From Lepturacanthus savala (lineage: Eukaryota; Chordata; Actinopteri; Scombriformes; Trichiuridae): a stretch of 64,000 nt of DNA. The notes beneath the pieces are model-generated. The model saw only the letters and a program-made list of their open reading frames with translations, made no database searches and was not told the origin of the DNA. The stretch is from contig CM060478.1 of the NCBI GenBank assembly GCA_030544235.1, positions 3,324,227 through 3,388,226 on the forward strand, given 5' to 3'. Below are positions 21,920-33,100 of this stretch, piece by piece (position 1 is the stretch's first letter; every line of letters begins with the position of its first letter). Made by a program: the position numbers and the translations under genes.

Positions 21920-24900
21920 ATGAGTCAGTGTGAGGACACAGAGGAGGGAGGAATTCCTCCTAAAATAAAAAGGTGAGAGGAGGATCCTCTTAGAATTATT
22001 CACACTTAAAGCTCTGTGTGTTGCATTCAAGGACAATGCAACGTATTTTTCTCCATGAACATTGCCTGACCTCAGATGGTGCCAGTCATAAGTTTTTCTA
22101 TGCAAACCTTGTTTGGCACATCATAGACACAGGTCTGTAAAAGGGTTAATTTATCAATTTCATTACAAGTTATTTCCACTGCCATCTCAATAAACTAAAG
22201 ATATTTATTTCTTTTATCAATCTGCTACAGCATGATCACAGACTGTTTTAATTCTATTTAATTTCCTCCTATAGTGTGTTTCTTTTGCATTCTGTCTTAG
22301 TGTTATTAATGTTTTATGGACTGTTCATAAATGAAAGTTTCCTTCTGTGTCAGCTGTGTGTCTATGACCAGTGATCGGTCCATGGGTCCTCCTCCAGACT
22401 TCAGTGATGAACCTGGACCCTCACACACCAAGTAAGAGTTTCTGCTGTAAACTGAATAGGATTGTCTTATCCTATGACCTGTGTATGTCATTTACCGTCA
22501 ACTTCCAACACATCTTCTTTGGAATTATTCATTTCTGACTCACTGACTGCTTTCACAACATGACAGGGGAGTCTTCTATGCTCAGATCTCAGTCTTTGGA
22601 TTTAGTTAATATATATGTTTCCCCAAAACTTGTATAACTGAGTAAGTGAGAACTTCTAGAACCAAGTTTCTGCTCCACCTGCAAATGTGTGGTGTTCATT
22701 AAACTAAATGGGATTCAAAGCAGAAGATATTGACCTCTTGACCTCCAGCCCTTTTTTATGTTTAGGACATCCCCATAGTCAGTAGGTATGTCTGGAATAA
22801 ACACAGAGATGTTGGTCGACACTAAACGACCATTTATTGATCTCAAATAAACATTTTCATCCCAAAACAGCAACAAAAAAACACATTTTTTGTTCGTCGC
22901 TTCAAACAAGCGACTTTTTACTGTAGTGTTTTTTGGCTGCTAGTTTACTGAGTTTTTGTCATAAAGCTACACTGATGGTACCGTTGGACTCGTCACAGTC
23001 TCAGCTTTCATATGAGATGTCATTTGTTTGTATAACATGAAGAATCAGAGCGCTAGTCATCAAAATGTGGCGAGTGGGTTGGCTTTATGATCGAATACCG
23101 ATTTTCATATTTGTTAATTAATTAGCTTGGTGTTGGAGTTGTGTTTGGTGTGTGTTAATATGACTTATATGTCCTTGTAGTGGAGTTTCTCCTGTTTAAT
23201 TTGATGTATAGCTTCACTATATTTGGACATGATTAGTGGAGCAATCTCCAAAATCCCCTGTGGGGGAACCCTGGAGTTTAACAGGTTAAACCATTAAATA
23301 TTATTTCTACAACCATCTCAAGGACTCTTTCTATCAGCCATTAGAAGAAAATGATCAATCTGCTACAGCATGATCACAGACTGTTTTAATTCTATTTAAT
23401 TTCCTCCTATAGTGAGTTTCTTTTGCATTCTATCTTAGGGTTATTAATGTTTTATGGAATGTTTATAAATGAAAGCTTCCTTCTTTGTCTTGGTTACAGA
23501 GGTCAGACAGACCTCAGACAGAGAGCAGATCCTCCAGCATCCAGCTGTGTGTCTATGACCAGTGATCGGTCCATGGGTCCTCCTCCAGACGTCAGTAATG
23601 AACCTGGACCCTCACACACAAAGTAAGAGTTTCTGCTATAAACTGAATATTAATGTTTAATTTGTTTAAATGTGTCCAAAGTCCAAACCTTCAACAAAAC
23701 ATTCTGCTGTCAAAATCATCTTATTCCTCATGATTCCCTGCAGAGTGGACCCAAAGAGCTCAGAGGCTCCCAGTGGTTCTTCTGTGAAGCAGCATCAAAC
23801 CCAGCTAGACTCCATATTTATGGTCTGTACATGTATAAAACATCTATTGTGTTCAATCGTCTCTGTGTTGACCAGTGGATTATCAGTCTGACCAACATGG
23901 ATCTGATGTTTGCTTCATATATGATTCTGTTCCAGCTGCTGGAGGAGAACATCATCACTTTTATGAAGAATGAGCTGAAGAAGGTGCAGAAGGTTCTGAG
24001 TTCAGATTACTCAGACTCCTTGGAGAGTCAGAGGGAGGATGAGGAGGTGTTGGACGATGGGGATGAAGAGCAGAGGAGGTGGAGCAGAGAGGCATTTATG
24101 AAGATCATACTATACTTCCTGAGGATCATGAAGCAGGAGGAGCTGGCTGCCTGTCTGCAGAGCAGTAAGAGGATTTCTATGAAGGTTTAACATGATGGAT
24201 CAATGAGACGTTTACTGATGTTTCAAGAGATGAGGGAACACATTTTCATAGGAGGGAATCAAATGTAGTTTATACTTTATAGATCTCTGTCTGTAATGTA
24301 TCCCTGCCTCTCACCTGTAATATGGTAGGATTGGCTCCAGCAGACCCCTATGACCCTAATGAGGAATAAGCCTGTATAGAAAATGACTGATTTACTGACT
24401 TTATTGATCTATTTCATGTGTGTTCATTCAGGAACTGCAGCTGGCAGGTGTCAACGTAAACTCAAGTCTAACCTGCAGCAGAAGTTCCAATGTGTGTTTG
24501 AGGGGATCACGAAACCCAGAAATCCAACCTTTCTGAATGAGATGTTCACAGAGCTCCACATGACAGAGGGAGGGACTGCAGAGGTCAATGATGAACATGA
24601 GGTCACACAGATTGAAGCAGCTTCCAGGAACCAGGACAGACCAGACAGACCAGAACCAACAGTGAGACGAGAAGACATCTTGAAAGGCCCTCCTGGAAGA
24701 GATGAACCGATCAGAACAGTGATGACAAAAGGAGTGGCCGGCATCGGGAAAACAGTCTTAACACAGAAGTTCACTCTGGACTGGGCTCAAGACAAAGCCA
24801 ACCAGGACATACTGTTCACATTTCCATTCACTTTCAGGGAGTTGAATGTGCTGAAAGAGAAAAAGTACAGCTTGGTGCAACTTGTTCATCACTTCTTTAC

Positions 24901-27900
24901 TGAAACCAAAGAAGCAGGGATCTGCAGGTTTGAAGACTTCCAGGTTGTGTTCATCTTTGATGGTCTGGACGAGTGTCGACTTCCTCTGGACTTCACCAAC
25001 AACCGGATCCTCACTGATGTCACCGAGTCCACCTCAGTGGATGTGCTGCTGACAAACCTCATCAGGGGGAAACTTCTTCCCTCTGCTCGAATCTGGATAA
25101 CCACACGACCTGCAGCAGCCAATCAGATCCCTCCTGAGTGTGTCAGCAGGGTGACAGAGGTCAGAGGGTTCAGAGAACAACAGAAGGATGAGTACTTCAG
25201 GAAGAGGTTCAGAGATGAGGAGCAGGCCAGAACCATCATCTCCCACATCAAGACCTCACGAAGCCTCCACATCATGTGCCACATCCCAGTCTTCTGCTGG
25301 ATCACTGCTACAGTTCTGGAGGAGATGTTGAAAAGCAGAGAGGGAGGAGAGATGCCCAAGACCCTGACTGAGATGTACATCCACTTCCTGGTACTTCAGA
25401 TCAAACTGAAGAACGTCAAGTATGATGGAGGAGCTGAGACAGATTCACACTGGAGTCCAGAGAGCAGGAAGATGATTGAGACTCTGGGAAAACTGGCTTT
25501 TGAGCAGCTGCAGAAAGGAAACCTGATCTTCTATGAATCAGACCTGACAGAGTGTGGCATCGATATCAGAGCAGCCTCAGTGTGTTCAGGAGTGTTCACA
25601 CAGGTCTTTAAAGAGGAAAGAGGACTGTACCAGGACAAGATGTTCTGCTTCATCCATCTGAGTGTTCAGGAGTTTCTGGCTGCTCTTCATGTCCATCTGA
25701 CATTCATCAACTCTGGAGTCAATCTACTGGCAGGAGAACAAACAACCTCTCAGACATCTGAAACACATCTTTACCAGAGAGCTGTGGATGAGGCCCTAAA
25801 GAGTCCAAATGGACACCTGGACTTGTTCCTCCGCTTTCTCTTGGGTTTGTCACTGCAAACCAATCAGACGCTCCTACGAGGTCTGCTGACTCAAACAGGA
25901 AGTAGCACACAGACCAATCAGGAAACAGTCGAGTACATCAAGAAGAAGATCAGTGAGAATCTGTCTGTAGAGAGAAGCATCAACCTGTTCCACTGTCTGA
26001 AAGAACTGAATGATCATTCTCTCATGGAGGAGATCCAACAATCCCTGAGATCAGGACGTCTCTCCACAGAACAACTGTCTCCTGCTCAGTGGTCAGCTCT
26101 GGTCTTCATCTTACTATCATCAGAAAAAGATCTGGATGTGTTTGACCTGAAGAAATACTCTGCTTCAGAGGAGGCTCTACTGAGGCTGCTGCCAGTGGTC
26201 AAAACTTCCAACAAAGCTCTGTAATTACAGTTTAATTCATTCTCCATGATATAAACACTCTGCTGTGTTTGTAATGGACAGATTAGAAATAACTTTCCAT
26301 TTCTTCTCTTTATTTCCTCTCTAGGCTGAATGGCTGTAACCTCTCAGAGAGAAGCTGTGCAGCTCTGTCCTCAGTTCTCAGCTCCCCATCCTCCAGTCTG
26401 AGAGAGCTGGACCTGAGTAACAACAACCTGCAGGATTCAGGAGTGAACCTTCTGTCTGCTGAACTGAAGAGTCCATGTTGTAAACTGGAGACTCTCAGGT
26501 CAGATCAAGATCAGTTACAGTTTGTCTTAGGGATAATTCCTAAGTACAGTCAGTACACAGAGTGTTTACACATGGAAGAAAGAGAAGCTGAGAGTACCTC
26601 ATGATGTCCCAGCAGCATAAACCTATAGCAGCATAACTATGTTCTAGGCCATTCAGGGCCAGACCTAACTTGAAGCCTCATCAAAAAATTAAGTTTTTAT
26701 CCTGTAGTTAAACGTTAGGAGGGTGCCCCTTGGACTGAGACAGACAGATGGTTCCACAGGAAAGAAGCCTTTGCCTCCCATTCTACTTCTAGAAACTTTT
26801 AAACCTTTAATACGCTGTATTCTGGGAGCGTAGTGTTCTAGATGGATAATAGGGAACTATAAGCTCCTTAGGATAAAATAGAGTCTGACCAGATTCAGTT
26901 CATTTTGCAATTGTTCATGTAACGAAATTCAATGTTGACACATTTCTCAGTTCAAAGGTTCAGCCTCTGTAATTCAGAATTTCACATATGTTTTTCACCA
27001 GGTTTTTCACAGAAAACCTTGTTTGTATTTTCCAGTTTATATGTCTTTGATTCAGCTATATATGAACGTTAGAAGAGATAGAATTCTGCCTGAGATTTAT
27101 ATTCTGCATCATCAAAAGTCCAGAATCAACATTATAATGCAACATTTATTTGTCTCCTTGTTCATTATCGTCTCTTCAGTCTGACTCACTGTAACCTCTC
27201 AGAGAAAAGCTGTGCAGCTATGTCCTCAGTTCTCAGCTCCCCATCCTCTACTCTGAGAGAGCTGGACCAGAGTAACAACAACTTGCAGGATTCAGGAGTG
27301 AACCTTCTGGCTGCTGAACTGAAGAATCCATGTTGTAAACTGGAGACTCTCAGGTCAGGATTCATTGATCTGTTCAACAGATGAATATTTCAAATGAATG
27401 ATATTCAAAGATTAACATTAAACATTAGTCATTACAGAGAACAAAGACTGTCTAGAGGAATGAGCACTGAACAGAGCAAGAGAAATCAGTTTGAACAAGT
27501 TTCAACTAGTATAGTTTATATATATTATAGTTTTATTCAGTGCGTTGCTGTATCTCTGACTGTTTGACATATTGATGTTTTATGTTTGCAGGCTGTCAGG
27601 ATGTCTGATCACAGAGGAGGGTTTTGCTTCTTTGGCCTCAGCTCTGAGCTCAAACCCTTCCCAGCTGAGAGAGCTGGACCTGAGCTACAATCATCCAGGA
27701 GCTTCAGGAGAGAAACTGCAGTCTGGATTGGAGGATCCACTCTGGAGACTGGACACTCTCAGGTATGGAGAGACAGTATCTGATAGAGGAGGAAGAGTTA
27801 GTTATTGACAGAGATAAAGTTTGAGTCTTTGACTTTTTCTAATTCATTGACGTTTTTGTAAATGTTGAAAGCTAAGAGCTGAATGGATTGCACCAGGGTT

Positions 27901-28732
27901 TCAGAAGAATCAGATACTGGATTCAGATTGGATAAATGCCTATGGAGGCTAACTCTACTAGACTAGAATGATATAACGTCAATGTTTTCAAAGAAAAGAA
28001 ACTGCTCTGACCATCCACCTTATTATAGCCTGCAGCCTGCTGGAGTCCAGTGGTTGACGCCAGGTCTGAGGAAGTGTAAGTGTTTGTTTTTCATTTGATG
28101 TTATGGCCACAAAGCAAACTATAAACTATAAAATCATTCGTTCATATCATAATACAACAGATCAATATCTGCAGTTGTATTGTGTCTGGTTCTCTCTATC
28201 AGATTCCTGTGAACTCACTGTGGATCCAAACACCGTGAACACAAAACTCGAACTGTCTGACAACAACAGGAAGGTGACAAGTGTGAAGGAGGATCAGTCG
28301 TATCCTGATCATCCAGACAGATTTGATCAATGTCCTCAGCTGCTGTGTAGAAATGATCTGACTGGTCGCTGCTACTGGGAGGTCGAGTGTAGAGGAGATG
28401 TTTTTATATCAGTGTGTTACAGGGCAATCAGCAGGAAAGGAGACTTTTGGTTTGGAGGGAACAATCAGTCCTGGGTTCTGAGCTGCTATGATGGTTGTTA
28501 CTCTGTCTGGCATGATAGGAAACAAACCCTGATCTCCTCCTCCTCCTCCTCTATCTCTAACAGAGTAGCAGTGTATGTGGACTGTCCTGCTGGATCTCTG
28601 TCCTTCTATAGAGTTTCTTCTGAGTCACTGATCCACCTCCACACCTTCAACACCACATTCACTGGACCTCTGTGTGCCGGGTTCAGGTTCTGGTCTGTTC
28701 CTGGTTCCTCAGTGTCTCTGTGTTCTCTGTAG
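21920..28732 (+). CDS. NLR-A: fish FISNA-NACHT-LRR-B30.2 receptor (NLRC3-like), complete, 1148 aa
   Basis: Cytosolic NOD-like receptor of the large teleost-specific group. Exons: 21920-21972, 22354-22431, 23500-23622, 23744-23822, 23936-24164, 24432-26220, 26325-26498, 27180-27353, 27592-27762, 28029-28075, 28203-28732, all in phase (3447 nt). It starts MSQCEDTEEGGIPPKIKR, the family's usual opening; the exon acceptor is at 21878. Two related Pro-rich exons and a helical exon (LLEENIITFMKNELKK) follow. FISNA begins near aa 190; NACHT has Walker A GVAGIGKT at aa 288-295 and Walker B VFIFDGLDE at 360-368. LRR exons cover about 784-957 and PRY-SPRY about 973-1148 (LDPNTVN-like start, GRCYWEVE, NRVAVYVDCPAGSLSFY). 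The second LRR has LDQS where LDLS is usual. The donor after IFM is weak (GTCTGT) but conserved in NLR-B. Poly(A) signals are at 29119 and 29165. Ligand unknown. Confidence 0.92.
22214..22445 (+). repeat. N-terminal exon duplication unit in NLR-A (with 23352-23645)
   Basis: The segment from ATCAATCTGCTACAGCATGA through its exon to GTAAGAGTTTCTGCT recurs at 23352-23645, including the upstream intron. The first copy lacks about 45 bp at the 5' end of the exon, so a former exonic CAG now serves as its acceptor. Confidence 0.85.
22731..23289 (-). mobile_element. piggyBac-like MITE, copy 2 (reverse)
   Basis: Reverse-complement of copy 3 over nearly its whole length of about 555 bp. Ends: ACCTCTTGACCTCCAGCCC on the left and CCTGGAGTTTAACAGGTTAA on the right. 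It lies in the NLR-A intron between the two duplicated N-terminal exons. No transposase. Confidence 0.8.
24297..24402 (+). mobile_element. V-SINE-like 3' fragment in an NLR-A intron
   Basis: TATCCCTGCCTCTCACCTGT through GAGGAATAAGCCTGTATAGA and the AAAATGACTGA tail match the 3' end of the SINE at 45896-46264. Flanking ACTTTAT on both sides looks like a target duplication. The matching intron of NLR-B (37063-37212) lacks it and reads straight through. Confidence 0.75.
26600..26900. repeat. Dispersed repeat in an NLR-A LRR intron
   Basis: Contains phrases seen in a common teleost repeat (GATGGTTCCACAGGAAAGAAG..., CCTCCCATTCTACTTCTAGA, TAAGCTCCTTAGGATAAAAT). It is absent from the corresponding intron of NLR-B (39284-39720), which explains most of the length difference (681 against 437 bp). 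Limits approximate. Confidence 0.45.
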
Positions 28733-31458
28733 AAGGGAGAATCTCCTGTTAGAGGAACCTTCTATCGTCAGAGGTTTGGAGGTTTGGAGGTCATGGGTTT
28801 GATTCTTAGAAAGTCAAATACTCAAAGGGTTCATTCCAAATTCACAGATTCCAAGGAGACATCTTCAAATGTCTCATTTTGTCTCAACTAAACTCTACAA
28901 CACTGAAAGATTCGGCCTATTAGCACCTGTAGAAGCTAAAAGCAGATCATTGCAATTGCTGGATTCATCACTGAATATTAGAGGACCAACAGCTGACAGC
29001 TCCTTACTAAATATCCACAAAAATACAAGAGAATCAGTCACTTTCAAATGTTTATTTCCTATTTCTGTATCACATCAAGTTGATTATTTGTATACTCATC
29101 TTCTTTTCCTCAGGCAGAAATAAATGTAACTGCAGTAAAACCTGTTCTGTCTCATTGTAATGAGAATAAATGATATCAGAAGCTTTAATTTGATGTGTTT
29201 TCTTTCCCACACATTTGTTAATTTATATATTGTTGATATATTCATTAATGTCCTTATTGATTTATTACTAAAATTATGTATCTATTTATACCTTTATTAA
29301 TCCATAGAATATTATTATTATTAATCATTTTATATATATATTTTACAATATTTTAATCCATTAATTCCATATTTTTATCTAGTAAAGTTAAGGGTTTAAT
29401 GTGAAACTTGTATAAATGTTGAGTTTCTATTGAGTTTAATGGTTTTAGCTTCATTCATTAAAGTCATGGTGATGTGCAAAAGTTGGAAAAGGTTTTTAAA
29501 TACATCATGTTGTGAGGTTAAAAGATTTGTATCTGTATTATATATAGAAGTGTTGCACTAAAACCATGGATAGAATATAAAATAAGATTAAACCAGTGTT
29601 AAAATCACTAGTAAAATCTCATATAAGGTGTTAAAATAACAATATATTTGAGTTCACATCATTGGGTCACAGGAGGACTTTGGTAACTTAATTATTTCTG
29701 GTGAACAGAACAGATACTTTTGAACAATTTAGACATTTTATATGATATTAGCAGCAAGAAGCTAGTTCACTATGGTTGTATAAAGAATAGATGAATTGTG
29801 GATTGAGGCCAAAATTGAATATTTCCCTTCATTGTCTACTGTTTATCTTCTACTTATTAAAAAAAGGAAAAAGGAGGAAAAACACACTTTGATTCCTAAA
29901 GAGAAATACCTCCAGGGGTGAGTAGATAGGTTATAAGTTGCAGTAAAAGTATAAAGGTATTATGAGTTTGAAATAGTTCCATTTGGAAGCATAAAAGATA
30001 AATTAAAATGTATTAAACTGCTTCCAGAGATGTTCTAGAAAGGAACGTGAAACACGTTTTCTGCACAAAGAGTGAAAACAGACATGTTTGATTTCTTTGG
30101 CTGAGAATCAGAGGTCAGAGGTCAAAAGGAAGAAGAATTTGTGTCATAAGAAATGTCATATTTTTTTCTCAATTGATTCGTTCCTTTTTAAAACACTAAT
30201 ATTCAAAGTTTACACAGATCAATGTCACTAACATCAGTATTTACAGCAGTGATGTGATCTGTTCATTATACTGACAGCTGCAGTTTATCTTTTCACCACC
30301 AGAGGCGCTAAAGCTTCATCAGTGAAAGGTGATACTCCACATTAATACATATATAAGAGATATTTTAACTGTAATGATCATTAATCAATATTTTTTTCTT
30401 CAAGAGGATTGTCAGCACTTTTAAAGGTGATCGTCCAGTTATGATGTCAAACACAAACCAGCTGTTATGATATATAATATTAATGCTACAGATGTTTTAC
30501 AGTGGAATCAATAATCAGCCTGATGGGGTCATGTTAGTGTTTGTCATGTGACTCTGAACAAATTCATGAACCACAGCTTTTACACATTCAACAAGCAGCT
30601 GAGTGTTTGTGTTTCAATAGACACAGTCCAACCAGTCAGACACACACACACACCTTCTCATTTATCTACCTCGTGGGGTCCCTCATCATATACCGACTCT
30701 CCGGGGACCACCCTTTCTAAATGAAATACAGACATAGTTTCAACTCCAAAAGATTGTTTTTAGATTTTAGATAAAAGAAAATGACCTAAAATATCAATTT
30801 TTATCATTTTGAGTTTTTCACTGACTTTATCAATCTGATGGGGATTCAGCTGATAACAGGTCATAGGTGAAGGCAGGAAACACTACAAACATCACATATG
30901 AGAATTAAACATGGCAGAGAATCCTAATTGAACATGTTGCTTCATTGTAAAGATTAACATAATATTGTGTGACCCTTTTTATAAATGTTTTTCAATAATG
31001 TCATTGTGAACATTATGGATCTGTAAAGTGTAAAATCCCCTGAGGTGAATCTGTGATTTGTGAATTTGGGACATACAAATAAAATTAACTCTAGACTAGA
31101 ACCAAATTGTCACAGTGGTCTTGTCTGTTGTCTTGTAAGTTTCATAGTTTCTAGATTTAGTTTAGCATTTTTCATCCTGCAGGATCATTTTCTTTTGTTT
31201 CTAGATACGATAGAGAAGTCCGTCATGTTTATGCTTAGGAATTTTGGTTGGTTAAATCTTATTAGATATTCCTTCCCACTTTGGTGAAGCGCTTTTTGTT
31301 CTAGTTTAGTTTTGATGATTGACAGCGTGAGAGTAGTTAGACATAATGTGAAGATTGAGTGAAGTATTTTCATAGTCACCTGTTCAGACTGTTCTGCTCC
31401 CGATTCCTGTTTATTGTGGGTGCGACAACATACTCTGATAGTGGTGATATGGTGCTTC

Positions 31459-31523
<65 letters not shown>

Positions 31524-31859
31524 TGAAGTTCATAAGACAAAGTTCAGGAAGTGGAGTTTTCTCTAGTTTGTGGAGAATAAATCACTATTTTTTCTTTCTT
31601 TCTCTCTTTTCTTTCTTTCTTTTCTCTAGATAATTTAAATCAGCTGCTAAACTTCCTCCTCAGATGAGATAAGATGTGTCTGTTCATCACGTTCATACGT
31701 CACATTCTTTTATTGTTTTTTCATCTGTGACAAGAAACTCTGAAGAGTCAGATGTGTGTGAAGTATTGATTAGAGATGATTTCTGATCGGTGTTCTGTAA
31801 GATAGGATGAATAAAAATAATTTATATTTTTCAAAGTGAGCGTTGTGACTCCTCCTACA
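28733..31859. other. NLR-A 3' flank and intergenic region to NLR-B
   Basis: AATAAA signals at 29119-29124 and 29165-29170 probably end the NLR-A transcript. The block 28820-29200 matches the NLR-B 3' flank (42530-42860), so the duplicated unit includes it. The rest is AT-rich, with a CA microsatellite at 31463-31521 inside a module related to 19353-20178. No other gene seen. Confidence 0.55.
31463..31521. repeat. (CA)n microsatellite
   Basis: CA run of about 29 units, preceded by CATACTCTGATAGTGGTGAT and followed by an ACAAAGTTCAGGAAGTGGAG block that recurs at 32824. Confidence 0.95.
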
Positions 31860-31944
31860 AGTCCCGCCTCCACTACAGGTGGAAACTCACCTGTGGAAAA
31901 CAGCTTGTTAACAGACGTCAGTGGAGTGTTTGACTTTGTTCACG
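31860..31944 (+). other. Probable 5' untranslated exon of NLR-B
   Basis: Ends at TTCACG before GTAAGT (31945). Its surroundings resemble the NLR-A 5' exon. The start is approximate. Confidence 0.45.
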
Positions 31945-33100
31945 GTAAGTTTGTTTCTTTCATCCTTCACCTTTCTTTCACTTATTGATGATAACTAACA
32001 CTCTTTAAATGTTTATTGCTGCTGAATTTACTGATTATTAATAAGGTTTTTTCACATTAAGTCAGTGATTTAATGAATATTTCCTCCTTTATCCGGACAC
32101 ATTATACATATTGATCCTAATATGATTCAATATGTGGCTCAGGGTGATGACTGGAGGCAGAAAAACTCTAGTAACGTCAATTTCACTTTATAAAATGTGA
32201 TGTGATCTGCATTTATTAAAGTGGAAAGATGCAGTTTATCTTTTAAAAGCTTCATCAATAAAGAATAAATGAGTGAAGGAATCCTTCACATTTAATGCAT
32301 ATATCAGATCAGCATGTTAAACAGTGATTATTCAGTTATGATACCAAATATAAGTCAGAATGTGAAAGATAAAGATGTTTGAAAGCAAATTCATTGATCT
32401 GATGAAATAATACAAGTTTATTATCATGATTATTATGATTGAAGTGGTCCTATTAGGCCTTAAAGGCTAAAAAAGGAATATTAAGTGTGCTGTATGTATT
32501 GAAATAAAAAAAAAAACAATCTGACACGCGCACAGACATGCACACACATGCACACACATGCACACACATGCACACACATGCACACACATGCTTGTGTGGG
32601 AGTTTCATGGTTCAATAATGCCTATATCTCAACATTCATCTAAACTCGGGTCAACCAGTCAGACTGCATAACCTGATAGTGAAGATATAAAGGTGTGTCA
32701 GTGAAGGATTATAGATCCTCAATGAAATGAATGTGATGAAAACACAGTTGTAACCGAAGCGTGAAGCTCTTCTACACAAACAAGCTGATGCTTAACAGCT
32801 ACAGACTGATGAAATCCATGAGACAAAGTTCAGGAAGTGGAGTTTGATTTCTCAACATTAAAGGGACAAAGTTTTCTCTAGTTTGATGTGATCGTTGGAT
32901 GAACTCTCTTTAAATGTTCACCCCGTTCATACGTCACATTCTTTTGTTGACTTCCATCTGAAAAACAAATGTTTCCATGGAAAACAGAACTAACCGATAA
33001 CAAGTTCCCCGTCATCATCCGTGTCACTAATGTTCCACAGTGATGAAGCAGCAGGTAACGTTAACGTTAGTGCAGCTACAAGCACAGAAGAGGCTCCAAG
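31945..33100 (+). other. NLR-B first intron, 5' part
   Basis: AT-rich intron sequence with a decamer repeat (32531-32590) and one more copy of the module ATCTCAACATTCATCT / CAACCAGTCAGACTGCATA (about 32583-32700). It also has a second copy of the CAAAGTTCAGGAAGTGGAGTTT block. No coding exon seen. Confidence 0.45.
32531..32590. repeat. Decamer repeat (ACACACATGC)n
   Basis: Six copies of CACACACATG in a row. Confidence 0.93.

Noticed and set aside
24383..24431. ATG at 24383 as the start of a shorter NLR-A protein
   Set aside because: This segment is the end of an intron with SINE-derived sequence. The exon begins after the acceptor at 24431 and joins upstream exons in phase. The same applies to 37101-37212 in NLR-B.
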